From assembly GCA_022393335.1 (NCBI GenBank), contig JAJEKB010020163.1, forward strand, positions 1 through 64,000: a stretch of 64,000 bases of DNA, written 5' to 3'. The DNA comes from Macrotrachela quadricornifera (taxonomy: Eukaryota; Rotifera; Eurotatoria; Philodinida; Philodinidae). Within the stretch, counting starts at the first letter, position 1. Every line of letters begins with the position of its first letter. The position numbers were made by a program, and so were the translations under genes. A model generated the notes under the pieces. That model saw only the letters and a list, made by a program, of their open reading frames with translations. It searched no databases and had not been told where the DNA came from. Below are positions 10,911-22,914 of the stretch, one piece after another.

Positions 10911-12620
10911 CTTGTCTTTTTAACGTTTATTGAAATAATGAAAGTAAAATATTATTAAATAACTCTTTTATAGTATGAAACGACGAGCATCTCATTTTTT
11001 TATATAATAAATCCTTTCAAAACAAATTTATATTATTATATCATATTTCTAATAAAATCAATATCTTCAGTATAGAAATTATACGATATACAAAACATAT
11101 TTCATTTGATAAAATGAGATGATATAATCCAAAAATAAATTTTCAATTTTTATCATGAATGTAACTTAATCTAATCTATACTTCTAAATCATGTTTTTAT
11201 TTTAAAGTTATTCACTAAAAGAATTCTACAATAAAATTATGTACGACAAAAAAATCCTTGAAAAAAAAGTAATATATATATACACTTATTATTCATCGAT
11301 TGCAGTTATAATCATTTTATTTATGTTGAAAAAATATTTTTCAAGCATTAGCCTATGTATATATATAAAATACTGTAAATGGTTTTTTCACCAGCTTTTT
11401 TGAGTAAATATTAAAAGATTGATTTTCATGTATTCTTTCGAGGTACTACCTTCAGACAATAACAAGTTGATGTCTTTATTTAAATTAATAATTGATATAA
11501 TTGAATAGGAAAATAGACTTTTATAAAAACAATAGATGTTAGTCATTCATCAAGTTCTTTGTGACTGAATTGATTGCAGATAAATTCTAATTACAGTTCT
11601 ATTTGGAATAATAATGTTATATACATAATCGAATTGACTTTCGATAAATTTTTTCAATAGATGATGATAAAACACTTGTTTAGTTATCAACCATTTGTTG
11701 AAGTACTTATTGAATATGATTCTCGGATAGTCTTCAATAGTCTTGAATTATTTAGTAATTGTATTGTGGATCTCCTGTGCTCATGATATATTCTATATCA
11801 TTCTCTCTCCTGATATAGTTTTAATATATTAATATTTTCCTGGTATTCTTTGTTTTCTTGTTACATTGGGATTGATCTTGTGGCTATGAGTTTCTTTGCT
11901 AGTTTACTCCTAAAATACAAGTCGTATTGAAAACAAATGTAAAGAAAGTTTGATCAAGAGAGTAATACAAGCAGCTCATCTTTTAAAGACGAAACTCATT
12001 CTTACGATCAAAACAAAAGTGATCTGGACAGCGTTCCTTTGTGTATGAAACGAAATGAGATTTTTTTGGTTATTTCATGAAGAACAAATCACGTGTGAGT
12101 ATACGCCAGTTACGCTTCCCATACATATCTATGTATAAAGTTATATCCACCAAAAAATAATTTGAGATTCAGAAAAGTTAATGTCGAAATAGTAGATACC
12201 TATTCGATTGGGTACGAACGTCATCTATTGATAAATACCAATCATATGATCGATTGGTTAAATAAATATGAAAAAAGAGAAAGTTTGTCTTGGATATTTA
12301 TTTATAATATAATGAATGGGAATAAGGTACAAATATTATCAAAAGGATAATTGAACATATTTACTATTATATAATTCTTTCTCATTAATCACCTTTTATC
12401 TCATTTAAGGATCAATCTTACAATTATTCCCAGTTTGACATAAACGAAAATGTTGTGAATCATTTAAATATTCCGTTTTATTTTATCGGAAGAAAATATT
12501 TTTTTTTCTTCACTGTCAAGACAGTAGTCGAAGAAAAAGAAAAAAAACACAAGTATACAAATTCGTCATAAGTGAAATTTTTTCTCTCGTCATTATATAT
12601 ACGCAAAAAGAAGAAATTCT
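10911..12620. other. AT-rich intergenic / divergent promoter region
   Basis: This lies between the 5' ends of the VWD gene (-) and the tryparedoxin gene (+), so it should hold both promoters. I see no defined motif except a T-run/A-run hairpin at about 12500-12550 (TTTTTTTTCTTC...GAAGAAAAAGAAAAAAAA) and a TATATATA stretch some 25 bases before the tryparedoxin ATG. Confidence 0.35.
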
Positions 12621-13170
12621 ATGGCTGGTATTGCAAAATTATTTGATGAAAATGTTCTTGATAAATCGAATAAAAAAGTTAATTTTAATGATGATAAATA
12701 TAAAGGAAAAATAATTGGTCTTTATTTTAGTGCTCATTGGTATGTAAAATTTCGTTTTTTTTTTTAAATATTTAATATATTTGTTTATCTTTTTGTATTA
12801 TGTTAGGTGTCCACCATGTCGTCGTTTTACTCCAAGACTAATTGAATTTTATAACAACTACGCAAATGAAAAAAATTTTGAAATTATTTTTTTGAGTTCA
12901 GATAGAGATGAAGAATCATTTAATGAATATTATAAAGATATGCCTTGGTTAACATTTGATTACAATGAACGTCATAAACTACGTGGAATAAAAAAAACTG
13001 GTAAATTTGATATTGATGGAATTCCAACATTAGTTTTACTTGATGGTGATTCTGGTGATATTATTTGTTCGAATGCAAGAAATAAAATTCAATATAAAGA
13101 TAAGACAGGAAAAAATTTTCCATGGAATAATGAAAAAATAAAAGCAGATAAATCTTGTATTTTATTGTAA
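12621..13170 (+). CDS. Tryparedoxin/nucleoredoxin-like thiol oxidoreductase with CaaX box
   Basis: Two exons, 12621-12739 and 12807-13170, are joined across a 67-bp phase-2 intron (GTATGT...TTAG). The intron splits the Trp codon of the active site, so the spliced protein reads WCPPC, the signature of tryparedoxins and nucleoredoxins (thioredoxin fold; it reduces disulfides of partner proteins or peroxiredoxins). The product is 160 aa, close to the usual tryparedoxin length. The cis-Pro loop is present as GIPTLVLLD, and the 'IIFLSSDRDEESFNEYY' strand-helix matches the family. The protein ends KSCILL: a CaaX box with Leu last, predicting geranylgeranylation and membrane attachment. That is unusual for this family and is inferred from the motif only. 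No signal peptide. The neighbours are unrelated genes. Confidence 0.85.
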
Positions 13171-16100
13171 TATATTGTATTTTGAAAATATATTTGAAAA
13201 AATAACGTACAGATAAAGTGTCAGACGCATCTGTATGATCAAACGATTATTACAAATTTTTTAATATTTTTTAAAGCATTTCTCGCGAAACAGACGTCCG
13301 AAAAAGTGAGAGGAGATGGACAAAATCAGATGTTTTTGGATAAAGAGGAATAAAAAAAGTATCCGTTTTATAATTCTATCTATTCATTTATTGACATTAT
13401 TTTAAGATTTATTTCACAATAAAGAAAGTACATAATAAAAACCAAATAATCATAGTTCAGTTCGCGTAAACAAAGAATAAATTCCATATATACAATATAA
13501 TCCAAAAGTCACTTTGCTAAAGAAAAATTGAATATATCTAACATATTCTGACTGCTAGCAAGAATTCGTTCATACTGCACGGCTGGTCTCTCCTCTAACG
13601 CATGACTTCACATGTTTAACTTTTCATCAGATAGCAAACATACAAATACTCGACATTATATATATAGAAGATATGAATTGATTCTTCTACTACTAAGAAC
13701 AGAGTGTACATAGATTGAGATCCGCGATTTTTACCAATCAGAAGCGAAGATACGAAAAATGTCTTTTTGTCCAATACTGTAAAAGACGAAATATCATTTC
13801 GATGAAATTTTGGTTATGACATATGATCTGGATAGAAGAACTTCAGATCTACAGGTTAAGATGTAATTCAAATGATAATCTTCTCATATCCTAATGCTAA
13901 ACAAATAAAACTGCCTATCCACTTGTACAAAAACTACAAGTTTATTTAAGACATACCAAAAAATAATGAGCTCGATATCGTATTCTCGTATAAATCGCTT
14001 GAAAATATGATATCAGGCTTACTACTTTTGATATGCTGGAAGTATATTAAAAAATCTATTTTCTTTATTGTAGATAATATTAATATCATTAATGTTTTTA
14101 TGGATAGAAATTCATTATTTACTGGCAATCTCTCTTAAGCAATCTTTTCAAACCAATACAGTAGCTATCGAATTGGGTAATTTTTTTCCTTAAAAACAAG
14201 ATATTTCTGTGAGGTGTGCTTCCAGTATTTGAATAATTTCTTGTATTTTTGTTTTTCTGAGATGTTTTAATTAAATGAAAACCAACATCCCATAGAAACA
14301 GATGATTCGAATCTTAAAAAGTGATTTTCGCACGAAAATTTTATAGAAGAATAGTCTAGATTTGTATTCTTGAGTAACAGATTTTTCAAGAGATGCCGTA
14401 ATCTTAAAATGATACAGAACTTCCTAGGGAAAGCAGCTTTTATTTTTTTATGATTATAAAATCAACTATTTCTATAAACTATCAGTCTCAGATCAATTGA
14501 AATGTCTAGAGAAAACGAATACGAGACGTTTCACTCACTAGTATAGAGTATCCAATAAAAAACGACTGAGACGTATGAGTGTCTAAAATCGATCATCCGT
14601 TGATTTCTAAAGTGTCTTATTTTATTGAGCAAACCGTCTTGTTTTTGTTTTAGAGTGGTGTCAATAAAAATGTGACGAGCGACTTGAGTCAATCAACCAT
14701 ATTCACAATTCGCTTATATGTCACTCGCTAGCAAAAATTATACCTAGAGAGACAGCTAATTGTGTTCTTAAGAATTCGAGATTTCTCTTCTGATCTTCTT
14801 TCTTTTCTCCTGTAGAGAAGTTTTTCGTCACTTGTATAATATTGCTTAATTTCTTTAATCTTATTTTGTCTTTGATATTTTGAATATACTTATTTTCATC
14901 TTAAGGGATCGATTTCATTACAAAAAGGGTATATATACTTTTATCTTATTTCAATAAGAGAGCAAAAGTGAAATGAATACATATTTATCATAAAATAATC
15001 TCATAGGTAATATAATCGAGTCGCTTGCATATGAGAACTTCTATCTCGTTGCAAACAAAAACGGAATAATCAATCTTAACTGAATAAGAGAAAGTATAAT
15101 AATCTTTCCATGATGCTGTGTTTCTTTTTAGCGTAGACCAGAGTTATTAATCAGGACTTAGTTTTCAAAGATAAACATCTTATCCTTTTAATGTACATAC
15201 ATCGATCCCAAATAAACTAGGTTGACCATAGAGAAGAATTAGTTACTAACAGTATGAATGGTTAGAACGAAGTTAAAGTTTACCAGAATTTCATTTGACA
15301 TCTAAATTTACATGCACTGATATAAGTGAATCCACTTACGTTTAAAAAATGTCTTTCAAGGTAATCATGTCAGGTGAGGGTGGTTGATTATTCTGTTTCT
15401 GTTGGTAATGAGATAGAAGTTGCACACGTAAGCAAGCCGATTATATTACTTGTGAAATTATGTTATCATAAATATATATTTATTTCACTTGTTTTGTTCC
15501 CTCATTGAGTCAGAATAAGAGTATACGTATTTCTTTTTCAATAAAATCTATTTCGTAAAGTGAGAAAAAGAATATTAAAAACATCAAAGGCAAACTCTAA
15601 TGTCGCAACTTTTCTAGCAACTGCGCTGCAGTTGCGGTGAAATGATGAAATTACGTTCGCACCAGCCATGCAATCATTGTAGTTCGTACTGATGCATGGG
15701 GATATAAAAAGAGGTGTCACAATGAGGAAGACACTTCATTTATTTTTCTAAAGAATAAAGGTAAGTGCCAAGGTTTACTAAATGATCAATAGGAATATCT
15801 AATCATTACATGGATGATTATTGATTGATTAATTAATTAATTATTCGGAAGATATTTATTTATTTAGTAAATACATGATTAACTAATTAATAATCAATCA
15901 GTTAATCAATTATTAATTAGTTACTGACTCATGTTTCATTGCAGTTGCGATGTAACAGCGATCGCACTGTGATCTGTAATTGCGAAAGACTGTAACCCTT
16001 ACCCCCGCGCAACTGCGTCGCAATTAAACACATGGGGTAGGATTAAAGAAATTAGGCGATTTTATATGGGTGATGAAGAACTTCTCTACAAAAGCGAGAT

Positions 16101-17475
16101 ATCATTCTTAACAATATAATTAGCTTTCTTTCTCTAGGTATAATTTTTGCTGTCAGATAACCTACAAGCGGATATCGCATCGATGATCTCGAAGTGTAAG
16201 ACTTTTTTCTTGTCTAACAAACGTTGAAAAATGATGATCTTGTTATTCTTTCAATTTTAATATTGACAAAATATTCTCCATCCACTTTGTGCTACGACGC
16301 TACTGTCTGATAAGGCATTCGCACACTGTGGCATGCATCTTTTTTTTTCTGTTCTGTTTCATCTTCACATTGACAAAATATCAGATCATGCTCGTGTTTT
16401 GTTTAGTTAGTTAGTGGATACATATCTTTTATCTCTTGCGTTAGTCATTCTAGATACGTCATAAATTAACTTCAAATCTTCGAAATGCTTGTCTCATTTG
16501 CTTTAAATAACAAATTTTTTATGACTTGTATTTTGCTTTTATCAAAATTTTATGTGTTTCACTTTTTGTATACATTTCTTTAATATCACTACATCTTCAT
16601 TCTGTGTAATACGTTAAGTGACCACACTGATTCTATTTTTGAAATGTTTTGAGGATTTCAAACAATAGATGAAACGCATCTATAGTTCCTGTTCAACAAA
16701 GCAAGAAATACGAAAAAACATGAATCTGTGTATTCTCACATCACTGGACTATCCTGATCAATATCAGATTGTCTCCAATCTTTGTCGTCTTCTGCTTCGT
16801 TTTTCATATATTGTCTTCGCAAGTAAGTAACAACTTTAAAATTTATTCCGATAAATAGCATTTAATCGTTTCTTATTTTACTTGACACTTCATTGGGATA
16901 TAAACACAATATTGTATTTTCTTCAGATTTAGTTTCAAGAACAATTTCATAAGGAGAATAGTGGTGATATAGTTTAATTGAATGCTATTTGTCGGAATAA
17001 ATGCTACAGCTACTTCTCACTTGTTGACAAATAATGAGAAGTGTAGTAGGAGACGAACAGAGTCGGAAGTAATCAGATATTGAGAAGAATCAAAACATAT
17101 GCTAAAATGACTATTTAAAAAAACAAAAATAATCGAGTGAAATGGTCACAGAATAATGCATCAGAATGATCACATTGAGTAAATGATCATTGTCACAAGT
17201 ACTAGAAAAGTCATTTTGTGACCATTTCATATCTTTGTAATACCATTGTCTTATCAAAACCAAGTTTTTCAAGATTATCTCAACTATTTTTCTTTAAGAG
17301 AGCTCGTAAAAAATAACTCACTATTTCAGTCATTGTATTAAAAATCAATTACAGATAGATAATAGAAATTGTTGTATGCAAAATATTGATCGATACAGAA
17401 GAATGATGAATTGAATTTTCTTTATCATTGTAGAATATTGTATAACTTAAATCATCAACTTTGACTGATATTAGA
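13171..17475. other. 4.3-kb gene-poor stretch with small inverted repeats
   Basis: No gene is supported. There are scattered palindromic features. GCAACTGC/GCAGTTGC words are clustered at 15600-16030. An ATTAATTAATTA tract with an inverted counterpart lies at 15820-15925. A 22-bp inverted repeat pairs 16841-16862 with 16981-17002 (one mismatch), followed by a TACTTCTCA..TGAGAAGTGTA hairpin at about 17011-17050. A GAAATGGTCACA inverted pair lies at 17139-17150 and 17217-17228. These look like remains of several MITEs. Confidence 0.4.
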
Positions 17476-18636
17476 ATGGATAACTTATCCCTTATTACTT
17501 TAGCACCGGAACTAATTCATCATATATTTGACTATTGTGATATTCAAACGATTCTCCTTCATGCTCGTTGTATCTGCAAAACAATCTATGCTTTTGTTAA
17601 CAATTATGATCGATTCGCACTTTTAATCAATTCCAAGACAGCGAGTACTATGGAATTTGTTTCTCGTGTTATTCGACCAGAACAAGTTATTTCACTTACT
17701 ATCACTAATGAATACAGTTTCGATGGTATCAGTTTACTTTTTACATTATTCAATAGTCAAAAATTTATTCGACTTCAGTCATTAAATATCAGTCGAATCT
17801 GCAATAAAGATTTAGAACGTTTATTACAAAGTTTGAGCACTGACTCTTTGATCTCGCTTTCGTTCAAATCAAGTGAGTATAAACATGATCAAACATGGAT
17901 TCTTATCTTATACGCAGTCATTCGATGGAATCTTCAGAAATTATGTATGAACAACGTGAACTACATGATGGAACACATAGCATGGCCAAATCAAAGTAGA
18001 TTAGAGCACTTGGTTATTGCTAACTGTAGTTATAGCAAGTATCTTCTTATTCTGCATCAAATGACAAATTTACGAACTCTGATCATACAAAATTGCGTAG
18101 TAGATGAGGAGATTGCGCCTTTAGCGTCATCTCCGTCTACGTTGCATGTCATGTTGGAATCTTTAACAATGACAGACTGTTCACTTATTCCTGAACATTT
18201 AGAATTACTACTTATACCAATACCTGCACTTCGCCATCTAAAACTGATTTCTAATAGAAAACAATTCGACTCTGTGTTCGATGGTTCCTATTGGCAACAA
18301 CTCATTTGTACTAAACTGCCCAACCTAGATCAATTTGAATTTGTCTTCTCTTATAAACGCGATGACGACAACGACTTCAGTAACCTTGAATCACTCATTG
18401 ATCCATTTCGAACACCATTTTGGTTCGACGAGAAACACTGGTTTGTTGCCTGTGCCTATGCTGTAGAAATAAATGAGATCTGGCTTTATACAACTGGGAT
18501 TAACATTATTCCCAACAGAACGTCAGTCAGATGTGAGGTATCGTCAATAGATAACACTTGTCGACTGACTCAACGACCGCTAAATGAAATGGTTGACAAC
18601 ACTTCAGAAGAGGTATGGAATGAAATCGATCGATGA
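17476..18636 (+). CDS. F-box-like protein with LRR-like C-terminal region
   Basis: This is a 386-codon single exon. The ATG at 17476 is chosen because the frame upstream has only a TTG. Residues ~5-45 fit an F-box: L.PELIHHIFDYCDIQTILLHARCIC, i.e. the LP.E....IF.Y......L...R.VC pattern that binds SKP1. The remainder has regularly spaced leucine strands (LQSLNISRI, LEHLVIANC, LRTLIIQNC, LESLTMTDC), indicating divergent LRRs that would present a substrate surface for an SCF ubiquitin ligase. Function as a substrate receptor is inferred from the family; the target is unknown. It is the same architecture as the 27584-29362 protein. A canonical-looking donor (GAG|GTATGG, phase 0) lies at 18612/18613, just before the stop, and could in principle splice to the LRR exons 1.3 kb downstream. 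Confidence 0.7.
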   Translation: MDNLSLITLAPELIHHIFDYCDIQTILLHARCICKTIYAFVNNYDRFALLINSKTASTMEFVSRVIRPEQVISLTITNEYSFDGISLLFTLFNSQKFIRLQSLNISRICNKDLERLLQSLSTDSLISLSFKSSEYKHDQTWILILYAVIRWNLQKLCMNNVNYMMEHIAWPNQSRLEHLVIANCSYSKYLLILHQMTNLRTLIIQNCVVDEEIAPLASSPSTLHVMLESLTMTDCSLIPEHLELLLIPIPALRHLKLISNRKQFDSVFDGSYWQQLICTKLPNLDQFEFVFSYKRDDDNDFSNLESLIDPFRTPFWFDEKHWFVACAYAVEINEIWLYTTGINIIPNRTSVRCEVSSIDNTCRLTQRPLNEMVDNTSEEVWNEIDR

Positions 18637-19886
18637 AAGTAATTAAATATTTAATTGTTAATATCAAAACATTCAGTTAACTTCGTTTGATACGAGTATT
18701 CTTCTATTTCAATGAATTGATTAATCATGCACAGCTTTCCATTGATTTCGAATTAGGAATTTAGCTATGAAATGTATAAGACATGGTAGAAACGTATATG
18801 AGTTAGTATTGTATCAAGATTTTTATCACTTTCTATTTAAAAAAATTCAGTAACCTTAATGATCATCTGTAAATACCTCGTCATCTCAACGCACAGATCG
18901 CGAGATATTTGTCAGAGATTTTTCGTATGTCTGCTCTAGTTTCAACGAGTTTTCTATATATTGATCATTCGTCCATAAAAATACTGATAGACATGCACGG
19001 ATTTCTTTCTCATGATCAAACAAGCTCCATCGGGTTTCCCATTATTAACCGTATACAAAAAAATACCGTGAAAGTTTCTGTGATAAATTTTTAATTTTCA
19101 GAAACACTCAACATTGAACTAGAATTTCTTTTTCTAAATTTTATATGAGTTGTCTATTTATATGAAGCCAGAAAACATAATGCAATCCTAATTTCTGGAA
19201 CCATCGAAACACATTCTAATTTTGTCATGTGAAGTAAAGTCAAACAACACTAACTTATAATAATGCTATAAAATGCTCCAAACAGTTCTTCTTTGAATTT
19301 CTGTTTTCAAGAAGCAGAAGTATACTACTCATAACTATGACCAGAAACTACAACTTCTACTGACCTACAAAAAAATTTAAATAAGTTTGCCTTATTTTTT
19401 CCATTACTAATGTGAGAAATTAATTGAGAAAACGATTCTCTACAGCGTTTCTTATTTTCGGAGTTACAATAATTTTTATTATTATCAATTTTACAATGAA
19501 ACATACCGCGTCTTCTCGTGAATTTTTCCCGATCTCATTAGATCGCACATATTAGCAAATACATAATTTTAGTTAAAATCTATTAGCTTCTTTTTTCCTT
19601 TTGTTCTTGAAATGTGTCTCTGGAATGAAAGCACACAATCGACATGTATTGTGAATATTTATATTGTACACTATTCAAAACAAATTGTCCTTTGCGTCTG
19701 AACACTCAAAAAAGCAAACAAATGAGTGTTTCCACTAGTTATTTTTTTTCGGGATAGAAAATGAAGCTGGTTTAGTACTATTTATGAATTCGTCATATAC
19801 CAGCATTTACCAAAGTTCTAGCGAAAAGAATGACAAACACCATTCTTTATTCATTTTGATGATGATCATCTACATTTTTCGCACAG
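18637..19886. other. Spacer before LRR exon array, with a decayed LRR exon
   Basis: Mostly featureless. At about 19795-19886 the sequence resembles the end of one more LRR exon plus the standard intron of the array (a GTTCTAGCGAAAAGAAT stretch, then AAACACCATTCTTTATTC...CATTTTTCGCACAG). It lacks a usable GT donor and an open frame, so an upstream repeat unit seems to have decayed. No start codon in frame with the first good LRR exon was found. Confidence 0.45.
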
Positions 19887-22800
19887 ACCATCACTATACT
19901 GAGGCTTCATGGCAATAAGATCGGTGACCAGGCGACACAAACTCTTGCCCTTGCTCTTGAAAATAACAAAGTGAGTACTATTCTTCACGTATCTCATTTA
20001 ACCATGTGCAATTTTCACACAGACACTCACTGAACTCGAGCTTCATAACAATCAAATCAGAGTTCAAGGTTCACAATATCTGGCTAATGCTCTCAGAAAA
20101 AACACGGTAAGCATCATTCTCTACTAATCTCACTCTTAATCATCTGCATTTTTCGTATAGACTCTCACCGTACTTCAGCTTCATGGCAATCGTATCGGAG
20201 AGCAAGGAGCACAACATCTTGCCAATGCTCTCGCAAACAATAAGGTGATACACCATTCTCTTTTTATTTATCTCATGACTATCTATAACTTTTATAATTA
20301 CAGACACTCGTCACACTTCATTTTAGATGGAATGATATCGGAGCTCAAGGAACGCAACATCTTGCTAATTTTCTCAAGAACAACAAAGTGTCACATCATT
20401 TTCTATTTATCTCTCCCTTGATCATCTACAATTTTCACACAGACACTCACAACACTCAATCTTTCACACAATGATATTAGAGATCAAGGAGCACAGCATC
20501 TCGCCAATGCTCTTAAAAAGAATACAGTAATTACCATTGTCTACTCAACTCTTCTTTGACTGACTATCTGAATTTTTCACGCAGACACTCACTACACTTC
20601 ACCTTGAATGGAATAAAATTGGAGCTTATGGAGCACAATATCTTGCCGATGCTCTCGAAAATAATAAGGTAAACAACATTCTCTACTTACCTCTCTCTTG
20701 ACTATTAATACTTTTCACATAGACACTTACGATACTTAGCCTTCGAAACAATGAAATCAAAGCTCAAGGGGCACAATATTTTGGCAATGCTCTCGAAAAA
20801 AATAAAGTGAACACCATTTTCTTCTCTCTCTCTCTCTTGTAACCATCTACATTTTTCAAACAGGCACTCATTACACTTGACCTTCAAGAGAATAAAATTC
20901 GAACTCAAGGAGCACAATATCTCGCCAATGCTCTCGAAAAGAACACAGTGAATACTATTCTCTATTCATCTCTCTCTGAACAATCTGCAATTTCCATGTA
21001 GGCACTAACAACATTAAACCTTCTAATCAATCAAATAGGAGAGCAAGGGGCACAACATTTCGCCAATGCTCTGCGAAATAACAATGTAAACACCATTCTT
21101 TACTCGTCTCTCTCTTTACCATTTGAACTTCTGACGCAGACACTCAGTATTCTAAAGTTGGGCAATGATAGAACTTCATTGTGTGTGGCTGTAATTGCAG
21201 CTTTTCGTATAAAAAATGACAAAGTATGTTCGACGATTATTTGAACTACTCAAGTTTATATCACGTAGATACTCACGTCTACTCAATAGACACTCACCAC
21301 ATTTGAACTTTGTGATCGTAAAATCGGCTATGAAGAGGTACAACATCTCGCCAATGCTCTCGAAAACAACAAGGTGAACACCATTCTTCACGTATCGCTC
21401 TCTTCATCATTTACAGTTTTCGCATAGACACTAGCAGCACTTAACCTACGCGAAAATCAAATTGGAGACAAAGGAACACTAGAACTGGCCAATGCTCTCA
21501 CAAACAACACGGTGAGCACTATTCTCAACTTTTTCCTGTCTTGACTACCTGTACTTTTCATCCAGACACTAACCACACTCGACCTTTGTGAGAATCAAAT
21601 TGAAGATCAAGGAGCACAATATATCGCCAATACTATCGTAAATAACAAAGTAATACATCATCCTTTATTGATCTCTCTCTAAATCATCTGCATTTTTCAT
21701 ACAGGCACTCACGACACTCTATCTTACCAGCAATCGAATTGGAGATCAAGGAGTACAACATCTGGCCAATGCGCTTCACAACAACACGGTGAGCATCATT
21801 CTCTGCTCATCTTTCTCTTGACCATCTACATTTTTTTATATAGACACTCACCACACTTTATCTAGGTAGAAATCAAATCGGAGACCAAGGAGCACAATAT
21901 CTAGCCAATGCTTTCTTATACAACACGGTAAACGCCATTTTCTACTCATCTTTCTGTAGGTCATTGGCATATTTTACACAGACACTTACGACACTAAACC
22001 TTCGATGGAATGAAATTGGAGAGCAAGGAGCAAAATATTTCAGCAATGTCCTGCAATATAACACAGTGAGCACAATTCTTTATTCATCTCTTTCTTTGCC
22101 ATTTAAACTTCTCATACAGACACTGCGCACTCTAACCCTGGAGAACAACGGAAGTTCGTTATGTGTGGCTGTAGCTGCAGTTCTACGCATAAAAAACGAT
22201 AGAGTATATTCAAATATGACTCGTACTATTGGAGTTTACATTGTATAGATATTTATATCTTTTTAATAGACACTCACTAGAATTTATTTTGGAAAAAGTC
22301 AAATCGGAGACCAAGGAGCAGAATATCTTGCTAATGCTCTCATAAGCAACACGGTAACTATTCACTTCTAATTATCTCTCCCCTCGCCATTTGCACTTTT
22401 CACATAGACTATCACCACGCTCGATCTAGAGAAAAATGAAATCGGAGATCAAGGAGTACAATACCTCGCCAATACTCTTGCAAGCAACACGGTATATACC
22501 ATTTTTTACTCATTTCTCTTTTGATCATATGCACTTCTTTTGCTCAGACCATTACTACACTCGACCTTCGAGAAAATCACATAGGAGCTGAAGGATCACG
22601 ATATCTAGCCAATGCTCTTGAAAAGAACACCGTAAATAGTAATCTTAACTTATCTTTTTCTTGGCCATGTAAAATTTTCCTACAGACACTCGCCATACTC
22701 GTCTTAGATAGGAATCAAATAGGAGACCAAGGGGCACAACATCTCGTCAATGCCCTCACAAACAACAAGGTAACGTACCATTCTTTATTGATTTCTCTCT

Positions 22801-22914
22801 TGACCGCTTGTATTTTTCATATAGACACTCAGAAAATTATATCTCTCGGACGAAAGCATTTCGTTCGCAGTGAGAGAACAATTGAAAAAGCAAGATAGTC
22901 GAATCAAGGTTTGA
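19887..22914 (+). CDS. Ribonuclease-inhibitor-type LRR gene, 22 exons (NLRC3-like LRR region; 5' end not found)
   Basis: Twenty-one phase-0 exons of exactly 84 nt each encode one 28-residue LRR (consensus TLTTL.L..N.IG.QGAQ.LANAL..N). Starts: 19887, 20023, 20161, 20304, 20443, 20585, 20723, 20864, 21002, 21140, 21290, 21428, 21566, 21705, 21844, 21982, 22120, 22270, 22408, 22548, 22686. A terminal exon (22825-22914) reads TLRKLYLSDESISF and ends at TGA, with AATAAA at 22951. All introns are ~50-66 bp, GT..AG, and similar to each other. No exon has a stop or indel, so 617 codons are open. This is the LRR half of NLR/NOD-like or RI-like proteins, which form a curved protein-binding solenoid. 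No NACHT, CARD or other effector is seen upstream, and the true 5' exon is unknown. Exons starting 21140 and 22120 are aberrant (TSLCVAV.AA..RIKND). Confidence 0.85.

Noticed and set aside
19741..19890. ATG at about 19783 as the start of the LRR gene
   Set aside because: No donor in the right phase joins it to the first LRR exon, and direct extension of that exon meets a TGA upstream.
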